The translations under genes were made by a program, and so were the position numbers. From Chloroflexota bacterium (GTDB taxonomy: Bacteria; Chloroflexota; Dehalococcoidia; GIF9; AB-539-J10): 12,262 nt of DNA. Positions within the stretch are counted from its first letter, which is position 1. Every line of letters starts with the position of its first letter. This document shows positions 6,624 through 12,262 of the stretch, piece after piece. The stretch is from contig DAOVBS010000009.1 in NCBI GenBank assembly GCA_030670425.1, positions 1 through 12,262 on the forward strand. Reading direction: 5' to 3'. Under the pieces are notes generated by a model. The model saw only the letters and a program-made list of their open reading frames with translations. It was not told the origin of the DNA and ran no database searches.

Positions 6624-8189
6624 ATGGGCTCGGAGGTTATCTACCGCAAGTGGCGTCCGCAGACCCTAGCCGAGGTCGTGGGTCAGGAACCTGTGACTCA
6701 GACCCTGCGCCATGCCGTTGAAAGCGGGAAGATAGCTCACGCCTATCTTTTCTGCGGTCCTCGAGGGACGGGGAAGACCAGCACCGGACGCGTTCTGGCC
6801 AAGGCAGTCAATTGCCCCCATCAGGTCGGCGGCGAGCCGTGCAATAGCTGCGACATGTGTCGCTCGATCACCGCAGGGACGTCTCTGGATGTAGTGGAGA
6901 TGGACGCCGCCAGCAATCGCGGAATTGATGACATCCGTAATCTCAGGGAAAAGGTCAACTATGCCCCCAGCCTTGCCCGGTATAAGGTATATATCGTGGA
7001 CGAGGTCCACATGCTTACCGATCCAGCCTGTAATGCCCTGCTGAAGACCCTGGAGGAACCTCCTCCTCACGTCATATTTGTCCTGGCTACCACAGAGCCG
7101 CACAGGGTGGCATCCACTATCGTGTCCAGATGCCAGCGCTTCAACTTCCGCCGTCTCTCGCGAACGGCGATGACCGACAAGCTGAAACTGATCTGCCAGA
7201 AGGAGGGTTTTCGGGTTGCCCCTGAAGCCTTGAGGCTTATTGCTCAGGCGGCTACGGGGAGCCTCCGCGATGCCGAGAATACGCTGGAGCAATCGGTAGC
7301 GTATTATGGCAATCAGATTGACTTTGACCAAGTTCAGTCGGCACTGGGACTGACCGGGGATTGGCGAAGCAGGGAACTGGCGAAACACATTGTTGGCAGA
7401 GATATCTCTGCCGGCCTCCGGGTCATAAATGATGTCAGCGGTGATGGCGTCGACCTCCGACAGTTCAACCGCGAATTGGTGGATTATCTTCGAGGTTTGT
7501 TGCTGGCCAAGTCTGGGTGTGAAGAGGCGCTGGATGCTACCCAGGAGGACCTGGCGGAGATGAGAAGCCTTGTGGCTGACGCCAGCCTCGGTTACTTGCT
7601 CACGGCAATCAAGCTCTTCTCCAGCATAGACTTCCGCAGCGATAGCTATTCCCCCTTGCCTTTGGAGCTAGCCCTGGTTGATAGTGCTTTGCCTCTTGCT
7701 ACTGACCGGTGTGACCCGGGCACGGCTGAGCCTTCGGAAACAGCGGAAGTCAGCGATATATCTCAGGAGCCATCCCAATGCTTGTGCGGAGCGGAGATTC
7801 CTGAGATGGCAGACAATACTGAGGATTCAGGTGGGGAGGCTGGCCAAGGCTTTGAGTATCTGAAAGGTCGATGGAGGGAGTTTGTTCACTCCTTGAAGGG
7901 CGAGGGTTCCACGGGCAAATTGGATGCCTTCTTGCGTAACGCCTGTGAGCCGATAGCTCTTGAGGATGAGACTCTGGTGCTAGGTTTCTACTACAGTTTT
8001 CACAAAGAGAAAATCGAAGATCCGAAATACCGATACCTGGTTGAGAGGAAACTGGAGGAGGTTTTTGGCCAGCCTTACAAGATAAAGTGCGTTCTGGTTG
8101 ACCATAAGAGGAGGGGCGTGCCACCGTCGGAAGGAGGAAACCCTCTAGTGAAGGCTGCTCTGGAGATGGGAGCGGAGATAAGGGAGTGA
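6624..8189 (+). CDS. dnaX: DNA polymerase III subunit gamma/tau
   Basis: Clamp-loader ATPase that opens the sliding clamp and links polymerase cores at the replication fork. The opening YRKWRPQTLAEVVGQE (7-22) is diagnostic. The Walker A motif is GPRGTGKTS (45-53). Four zinc-binding cysteines follow (Cys64, Cys73, Cys76, Cys79). Walker B is YIVDEVHM (123-130), LLKTLEEPPPHVIFVLATTEP (139-159) is the sensor I region, and SRCQRF (168-173) holds the SRC arginine finger. AAA+ domains and the oligomerisation domain run to about residue 360. An acidic low-complexity linker (about 365-405) leads to a conserved-looking C-terminal domain (about 410-510: FVHSLKGEGSTGKLDAFL onward), as in tau forms. At 521 residues it is a normal tau length for non-enteric bacteria. 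I saw no A-rich slippage site of the E. coli kind for making gamma. It heads the dnaX-recR-recO block. Confidence 0.97.
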   Translation: MGSEVIYRKWRPQTLAEVVGQEPVTQTLRHAVESGKIAHAYLFCGPRGTGKTSTGRVLAKAVNCPHQVGGEPCNSCDMCRSITAGTSLDVVEMDAASNRGIDDIRNLREKVNYAPSLARYKVYIVDEVHMLTDPACNALLKTLEEPPPHVIFVLATTEPHRVASTIVSRCQRFNFRRLSRTAMTDKLKLICQKEGFRVAPEALRLIAQAATGSLRDAENTLEQSVAYYGNQIDFDQVQSALGLTGDWRSRELAKHIVGRDISAGLRVINDVSGDGVDLRQFNRELVDYLRGLLLAKSGCEEALDATQEDLAEMRSLVADASLGYLLTAIKLFSSIDFRSDSYSPLPLELALVDSALPLATDRCDPGTAEPSETAEVSDISQEPSQCLCGAEIPEMADNTEDSGGEAGQGFEYLKGRWREFVHSLKGEGSTGKLDAFLRNACEPIALEDETLVLGFYYSFHKEKIEDPKYRYLVERKLEEVFGQPYKIKCVLVDHKRRGVPPSEGGNPLVKAALEMGAEIRE

Positions 8190-8252
8190 AGCCGTTGCTA
8201 TGTCGCGGCGGGCTGAGTGGGCAGCCTAGCGCTCTGGAGATGATTCGTCAGA
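8190..8252 (+). other. dnaX-recR spacer with a short hairpin and no ybaB
   Basis: This 63-nt spacer holds GGCTG (8211-8215), a 6-nt loop, and CAGCC (8222-8226), a short stem-loop without a T-run. TGGAGA at 8235-8240 may serve as a distant ribosome site for recR. There is no room for ybaB/ebfC, which often lies here in other bacteria. Confidence 0.4.
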
Positions 8253-8852
8253 ATGGTATTTGTTGCTGAGCCCGTAGCCAGGCTGGTTGAGGCGTTGAGC
8301 AAATTGCCCGGGATCGGGCCGAAAAGTGCACACAGGTTGACGTACCATATATTGGACAGTCCGGATGAAGAAGCCAGGGCTCTGGCTGAGGCCATCGTCG
8401 CTCTGAAGGAAAAGATCAGGCTCTGCTCGACGTGTTTCAACGTCACTGATTGCGACCCCTGCGTCATCTGCCGGGACAGTGAGCGAGATAGCTCCAGGGT
8501 CTGTGTCGTAGAGAGACCTTCAGACATTGTCCCTCTAGAACGAACCGGCAAGTACAAGGGGCTCTATCACGTGCTCCATGGCAGCATCAGTCCGGCGCAG
8601 GGCATAGGTTCTGAGCAGCTCAAGGTAAGGGAACTCTTGACTCGGCTTGAGAATGGCGCGGTGAAGGAAGTGATTCTGGCGACCAACCCCAACCTGGAAG
8701 GCGAAGCCACGGCCATGTATCTGCGGCGGGTGGTCACTTCCCCAGACATACGGGTCAGTCGCCTGGCTCGCGGCTTGCCATTCGGGGCAGAACTGGAATA
8801 TGCTGACGATATGACTTTGAGTCAGGCTATTGAAGGCAGGCAGGAGTTCTAA
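8253..8852 (+). CDS. recR: Recombination mediator protein RecR
   Basis: Works with RecO (and RecF) to load RecA on single-stranded DNA at gaps. At 199 residues it has the normal length and domain order. The N-terminal helix-hairpin-helix is LSKLPGIGPKSAHRLTYHIL (15-34). The zinc site is Cys58/Cys61 and Cys70/Cys73 (CSTCFNVTDCDPCVIC). A Toprim domain begins near residue 82 (VCVVERPSDIVPLERTGKYK), with YHVLHGSISPAQGIG (105-119) and the acidic NPNLEGEATA (145-154). The C-terminal region RLARGLPFGAELEYADDMTLSQAIEGR is typical. The ATG at 8253 fits the family start (EPVARLVEAL at residues 6-15), although the ribosome site TGGAGA is 12 nt away. recO starts 11 nt after the stop, so the two form one unit. 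Confidence 0.97.
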   Translation: MVFVAEPVARLVEALSKLPGIGPKSAHRLTYHILDSPDEEARALAEAIVALKEKIRLCSTCFNVTDCDPCVICRDSERDSSRVCVVERPSDIVPLERTGKYKGLYHVLHGSISPAQGIGSEQLKVRELLTRLENGAVKEVILATNPNLEGEATAMYLRRVVTSPDIRVSRLARGLPFGAELEYADDMTLSQAIEGRQEF

Positions 8853-8863
8853 AAGGTTGGTGG

Positions 8864-9655
8864 ATGGGAGCACCTCGGAGCTATCAGACTCAAGCCCTCA
8901 TAATAGGGCAATTCAAACTCGGCGAAGTTGACAAGATCGTCACTATCTATACCCCCGAATTTGGCAAGCTGAAGGCAGTAGCCAAGGGAGCCTATCGTCC
9001 GGGGAGCAAGTTGGGCGGCAACGTTGAACTCCTGACTCACAGCCTGATGATGCTAGCCAGGGGACGTAATCTGGATATTGTGACTCAGAGTCAGACTATT
9101 GATGCCTTCACGGAGTTGAAGGGTGATCTATGGCGGATGGCCTGTGGCCTGTATGTTCTGGAACTTGTTGATTCCTTTACCGTGGAGAACGATGAGGACC
9201 GCCCTTTATTTGATTTGTTGCTCGATGCCCTGAGGTGGTTGTCCCAATCTGATCATAGCGAGATTGTGTTGCGCTACTTCGAGCTTCAAGTTCTCAACTA
9301 TGTTGGCTATCGTCCGGAGCTATACAGGTGTGCCGTGTGCGGTTCCCCCGTCAAGCCCGTGGTGAATTTCTTCAGTTCTGACCGAGGTGGAGTATTGTGT
9401 CCGCGTTGCGGCCAGAAAGATGCTCTGTCCAGTGCTATTTCAGTGGATGCTCTGAAGATCCTTCGTCTGTGGCAAAGCTGTGACTACGCCACTGCAAGGC
9501 GGGTAGTCTTGAGACGGGGACTGGCTCTGGAACTGGAACAAGTGACATGCCAGTATATCAACTACCTCCTGCAACGGGAAGTCAAATCAATGGCCTGGCT
9601 CCACGAGTTGAGGAGGAGCCAGATGGTGGTTGACAACGGTCGTGCGAGAAACTAA
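8864..9655 (+). CDS. recO: DNA repair protein RecO
   Basis: Binds SSB-coated DNA and, with RecR, promotes RecA loading and strand annealing. The 263-residue protein has the N-terminal OB fold (YQTQALIIGQFKLGEVDKIVTIYTPEFGKLKAVAKGAYRPGSKLGG, residues 7-52), a helical middle (about 85-150) and a zinc site with Cys156/Cys159 (CAVCG) and Cys179/Cys182 (CPRCG). Many RecO proteins have lost these cysteines, so the site here looks complete. The C-terminal helices end in the motif-rich stretch around LLQREVKSMAWLHELR (235-250). AAAAGG ending at 8856 lies about 8 nt before the ATG and serves as the ribosome site. It is the last gene of the dnaX-recR-recO block; the next 177 nt are non-coding on this strand. 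Confidence 0.95.
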   Translation: MGAPRSYQTQALIIGQFKLGEVDKIVTIYTPEFGKLKAVAKGAYRPGSKLGGNVELLTHSLMMLARGRNLDIVTQSQTIDAFTELKGDLWRMACGLYVLELVDSFTVENDEDRPLFDLLLDALRWLSQSDHSEIVLRYFELQVLNYVGYRPELYRCAVCGSPVKPVVNFFSSDRGGVLCPRCGQKDALSSAISVDALKILRLWQSCDYATARRVVLRRGLALELEQVTCQYINYLLQREVKSMAWLHELRRSQMVVDNGRARN

Positions 9656-9697
9656 AATCGCTGCTTGGCCAATCTCGCCGTGGCGATGATCTAACGT

Positions 9698-9800
9698 GGA
9701 CTGGTTTGGGACCCAACGGCCGTATCCAAATGGTGGCGATCTTGCCGTCCATCTCGAATTGGAGTTCGTCTTGCCAGTCGAATGTTCCTTGAGGATACAA
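9698..9800 (-). other. Protein-like minus-strand fragment, possible gene remnant
   Basis: The 177-nt gap between recO and trkA (9656-9832) has no plus-strand gene. On the minus strand, a frame from a TTG at 9798-9800 reads YPQGTFDWQDELQF, then EMDGKIATIWIRPLGPKPVHV. It alternates charged and hydrophobic residues like a real beta-rich protein, before turning into low-quality sequence that runs antisense into recO. There is no ATG/GTG start, no ribosome site and no complete domain. I do not recognise the family. It could be the degraded end of a transferred gene, or chance. Confidence 0.25.
9771..9799 (+). promoter_or_regulatory. Possible trkA promoter
   Basis: TTGCCA (9771-9776, five of six matches) and GATACA (9794-9799, three of six) are spaced by 17 nt. 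The predicted start near 9806 gives a leader of about 27 nt carrying GAAGGGTG. The -10 box is weak, but the position suits the first gene of the trk pair. Confidence 0.35.
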
Positions 9801-9832
9801 ACAGCAGCAAGTATGCTTGAAGGGTGCTGGTA

Positions 9833-11197
9833 GTGTATATCGTCATAGTGGGCGCGGGTGGGGCAGGGTTTTATGTGGCATCCCTATTGTCAAAGGAGCG
9901 ACAGGAGATCGTCATGGTGGAGCAATCTGAGGAGGTGGCGGAGGAGGTTCGGCGGCAACTGGATGTGGGCGTGATTGTGGGGAGTGCCACCAGCCCCAGC
10001 GTATTGCGGCAGGCGGATGTAAAGAGCGCTGATTTGATTGTCGCCACCACCGAAAGCGACGAAACCAATATGGTTGCCTGCTTCATGGCGCGAGAAATGG
10101 GGGCCAAGAAGACTGTGGCCAGAGTTCGTAACCCCGAGTATTCCGGATACCTCGTTGTGGGCGGCAAATCGCCGCATGCGCCGAGGAAAGTGGTCAGGCC
10201 AAGGAGCCTGGGGATAGACCTCTTTGTCAACCCAGAGATTGAGGCTGCCAGGGAGATAGTAAGCATACTCTCGAGTCTCTACGTAAGTCCGGTGGAGGAA
10301 TTCGCTGACGGACGCGTGCAGATAAGGGAGTTCAAGGCGGAGAGTGGAGCTGTGGTAGATAGGCCGCTCTCCAGCATTGCCTTCCCGAAACCGTGTGTGG
10401 TGGCGGTGATTAGCCGGCATGGGGGGATCAAGCTGCCTGAGGACGATGAAGTGATAAGGCAGGGTGACCGGGTTCACTTGATTGCCGCAAGTAAGGATAT
10501 GGATGAACTGGGAGCTACCTTTGGCCAGCCAAAGGTGCCGACGAAAACCGTGGTGATCTTTGGCGCTGGGGAAATTGGCTTTCACGTTGCGGAGGAGATG
10601 GAAAAGCGGGGGGTGCAGGTCAAGCTCATTGAGAAGAGCGCCAGCCGCTCTCAAGAGATCAGCGCCAGACTCAAGCGGGCAGTGGTGGTGCAAGGAGGAG
10701 GTCCCGAACGTGACTTGCTCAGTGAAGAGGGGGTTGCCTCTTCAGACGCCTTCATCGCCGCCACGGGTGACGAGTCTCTCAACATCCTCGCCGGGCTGGT
10801 GGCAGGCAAGCTTGGCGTTTCCAGGAACGTGGTGCTGGTTGACAGACCGGAGTATATCCCGCTGGCCGAAGAGGTGGGCGTGGACGTGGCAGTGTCGCCG
10901 CTTCTGCTCTGTGCCAGCAAGATCGCTCGTTTTGTCCTGCGCGGGGGAGCAGTCTCCGTGGTACTGCTGGGAAATGAGGAAGCGCAGGCCATAGAGTTCA
11001 TCGCCGGTCCAAGTGCGCGTATCACCGGGACAAAGAGCGAAGATCTTGAGATGCCAGGAGGGGCGAAAATTGGAGCGATCGTTCACGGGGACACGGTCAA
11101 GATCCCAGCGGGCGAGAGCATTGTGGAAGCGGGGGATCGCGTGGTCATAGTATCTCTTCTCTCATCTATTCCTGCCGTTGAGAAGCTTTTCAAGTAA
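9833..11197 (+). CDS. trkA: Trk system potassium uptake protein TrkA (two RCK units)
   Basis: Cytoplasmic gating ring subunit that binds NAD(H) or ATP and controls the TrkH channel. The 454-residue form has two RCK repeats. The first Rossmann half opens YIVIVGAGGAG with an acidic end of strand two (MVEQSEE), then ATTESDETNMVACFMAREMGA and LGIDLFVNPEIEAAREI, followed by a RCK_C domain (about 150-225). The second half opens KTVVIFGAGEIGFHVAEEM (about 238-256) with LIEKS and AATGDESLNILAGLVAGKLG, then a second RCK_C domain (about 375-450). GTG at 9833 is chosen over GTG at 9824 because GAAGGGTG (9819-9826) sits 8 nt before it and the protein then begins VYIVIVGAG like its family. About 20 extra residues (104-124, VVGGKSPHAPRKVVRP region) separate RNPEY from LGIDL, an unusual insert. 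trkH starts 3 nt after the stop. Confidence 0.94.
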   Translation: MYIVIVGAGGAGFYVASLLSKERQEIVMVEQSEEVAEEVRRQLDVGVIVGSATSPSVLRQADVKSADLIVATTESDETNMVACFMAREMGAKKTVARVRNPEYSGYLVVGGKSPHAPRKVVRPRSLGIDLFVNPEIEAAREIVSILSSLYVSPVEEFADGRVQIREFKAESGAVVDRPLSSIAFPKPCVVAVISRHGGIKLPEDDEVIRQGDRVHLIAASKDMDELGATFGQPKVPTKTVVIFGAGEIGFHVAEEMEKRGVQVKLIEKSASRSQEISARLKRAVVVQGGGPERDLLSEEGVASSDAFIAATGDESLNILAGLVAGKLGVSRNVVLVDRPEYIPLAEEVGVDVAVSPLLLCASKIARFVLRGGAVSVVLLGNEEAQAIEFIAGPSARITGTKSEDLEMPGGAKIGAIVHGDTVKIPAGESIVEAGDRVVIVSLLSSIPAVEKLFK

Positions 11198-11200
11198 ACA

Positions 11201-11764
11201 GTGAGAATCTGGACAGTCCTCCATTACCTCGGCCTGGTGCTGATGGGATTGGGAGGCTTGATGGCCTTGCCCCTGGCCTGGAGCCTCTCCTGTCAGGGGC
11301 CCGATTCCCGTTCCTTCTTGATATCCGCAGTGGTTACGTTGGGAACGGGTGCCTTGCTCTGGAAGTTGGCTCCAAGGGGTGAGGGGAATCTAACCCGTCG
11401 CGAAGGGTTGGCCCTGGTTACCGGGGTTTGGGTATTGGGGTCGGCTCTGGGAGCGCTCCCTTATGTGCTGGCCGGGACCTTTGGAAGCTGCCTCGATGCC
11501 TATTTCGAGGCCATGTCAGGCTTCACTACCACTGGCGCTACGGTGCTTACCTCTATCGAGAGTCAGCCCCAGGGCATCCTTCTCTGGCGCAACTTCACCC
11601 AGTGGCTTGGTGGCATGGGTATTGTGACGCTTTTCGTGGCTTTGGGTCCTATCCTGGGCGTCGGTGCAGCTCGCTTGTTCGAGGCTGAGATGCCTGGGCC
11701 GCAACCTGAGCGGCTTAAGGCGAGCGTCCGCCATACGGCTAGGGTTCTGTGGCTGTTATATTGA
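11201..11764 (+). CDS. trkH: TrkH-family potassium transporter, N-terminal part up to an in-frame TGA
   Basis: Membrane channel subunit of the Trk potassium uptake system, partner of the TrkA just upstream. These 187 residues carry hydrophobic helices at about 7-29, 38-54, 70-92 and 134-155. They include the first pore loop with its filter region SGFTTTGATVLTSIE (106-120) and the family motif FTQWLGGMGIVTLFVALGP (132-150). HTARVLWLLY (178-187) then meets TGA at 11762-11764, where homologues simply continue into the next helix. The same frame stays open for the following 166 codons, so this is the front half of one gene broken by a single codon. The GTG start lies 3 nt after trkA, with no clear ribosome site, implying translational coupling. 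If TGA is read as stop, the product lacks three of four pore loops and would not conduct. Confidence 0.85.
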   Translation: MRIWTVLHYLGLVLMGLGGLMALPLAWSLSCQGPDSRSFLISAVVTLGTGALLWKLAPRGEGNLTRREGLALVTGVWVLGSALGALPYVLAGTFGSCLDAYFEAMSGFTTTGATVLTSIESQPQGILLWRNFTQWLGGMGIVTLFVALGPILGVGAARLFEAEMPGPQPERLKASVRHTARVLWLLY

Positions 11765-12262
11765 GGGTTCTCAATTCTGGAGTTTGTGTTGCTCCGGCTT
11801 GGTGGGAGATTGCCCGTATTTGACTGTCTCACCATTACCTTTGGCACGATGCCCACTGGGGGTTTCCTGCACAGGGGAATGAGCATCGGCGCCTACGGGA
11901 GCAGCGTGTTTGTCACCAGCACCGTTACTTGCTTCATGGTGATAGCGGGCGTGAACTTCGCCCTGTACTATTACCTTTTTGGCAGGCGTCAGCCGGGCTA
12001 TGTTTTCTACAATCCTGAGTTTCGTTCCTATGTCGCTATCTTTATTGGAGCGAGCCTTCTCATTGCCTTTGACCTGGTGAATAACGCGGGGCAGCCGATT
12101 GGCGATGCCTTCCGCCATGCTACGTTTCAGGCGGCATCTATTCAGACAACAACCGGTTTCACCACAGCCAACTTTGACGCCTGGCCAGTGTTTTCGCGCT
12201 CAGTGTTGCTTGTATTGATGATAGTCGGCGCCTCAGCAGGCTCAACGGGGGGAGCACTGAAG
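11765..12262 (+). pseudogene. trkH: TrkH continuation downstream of the in-frame TGA (runs off the window)
   Basis: Directly after the TGA, in the same frame and without any further stop, 166 codons encode typical TrkH sequence. GFSILEFVLLRLGG is the helix, FGTMPTGGFLHRG the second pore loop (about codons 28-40 of this part), and two more helices follow (VFVTSTVTCFMVIAGVNFALYYYLF and YVAIFIGASLLIAFDLV). IQTTTGFTTANF is the third pore loop. GASAGSTGGALK at the window end is the conserved motif after it. The gene continues beyond 12262; a full TrkH is about 480 residues. Internal starts (GTG 11786, ATG 11849, ATG 11879) exist, but none has a convincing ribosome site. No frameshift is needed to join the parts. 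It is labelled as broken, but a sequencing error or readthrough cannot be excluded. Confidence 0.8.

Noticed and set aside
6666..7388. Long minus-strand open frame (240 codons) inside dnaX
   Set aside because: It is antisense to the strongly conserved AAA+ domain of dnaX, has no ribosome site and shows no recognisable domain, so it is a shadow of dnaX codon usage.
6624..8189. Programmed frameshift site in dnaX for making gamma
   Set aside because: No A-rich slippery heptamer with a downstream hairpin was visible near the end of the third domain.
9656..9832. tRNA or small RNA gene in the recO-trkA gap
   Set aside because: No cloverleaf, T-arm consensus or strong long hairpin was found; TCGCC-GT-GGCGA near 9676 has too small a loop to be meaningful.
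11762..11797. Selenocysteine insertion at the trkH TGA
   Set aside because: The downstream hairpin is short, its 9-nt loop begins TT with no early G, and TrkH has no known selenocysteine or matching cysteine position. A mutation or sequence error is simpler.

Overview
This is a dense, almost entirely plus-strand stretch of a bacterial chromosome carrying housekeeping genes. The gene set, the moderate G+C (judged by eye), the frequent GTG starts and above all a sigma factor overlapping a DUF5667-type membrane protein suggest a Chloroflexota genome, probably Dehalococcoidia-like. That placement comes from remembered gene content, not from a search. TAA, TAG and TGA all end genes here, so the standard bacterial code applies.

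Layout: (1) 66-4534 is a tightly packed run of peptidyl-tRNA hydrolase (pth), a LOG-like TIGR00725-type protein, enolase (eno), a metallo-beta-lactamase-fold hydrolase that overlaps eno by 10 nt, and type I GAPDH (gap). Two lower-glycolysis enzymes thus flank an uncharacterised hydrolase. (2) 4559-5050 has a good sigma-70 type promoter and a small zinc-ribbon membrane protein. (3) 5193-6565 is a sigma-70 family (ECF-like) factor overlapping by 16 nt a single-pass membrane protein of DUF5667 type, a likely signalling pair. (4) 6624-9655 is a recombination and replication block: dnaX, recR and recO, without the ybaB/ebfC gene that often sits between dnaX and recR. (5) 9833-12262 is a potassium uptake pair: TrkA with two RCK units, then TrkH, which is interrupted by one in-frame TGA and runs off the window end.

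No mobile element, CRISPR array, tRNA or rRNA gene was seen. The only non-coding gap over about 150 bp (9656-9832) contains a weak trkA promoter and, on the minus strand, a short protein-like reading frame that may be a gene remnant.

I do not see a clear novel multi-gene system. The observations most worth checking are the single stop codon inside an otherwise intact trkH, the nearly leaderless layout of dnaX and perhaps the sigma gene, the sigma factor/DUF5667 pair with a possible self-regulated promoter, and the protein-like minus-strand fragment before trkA.
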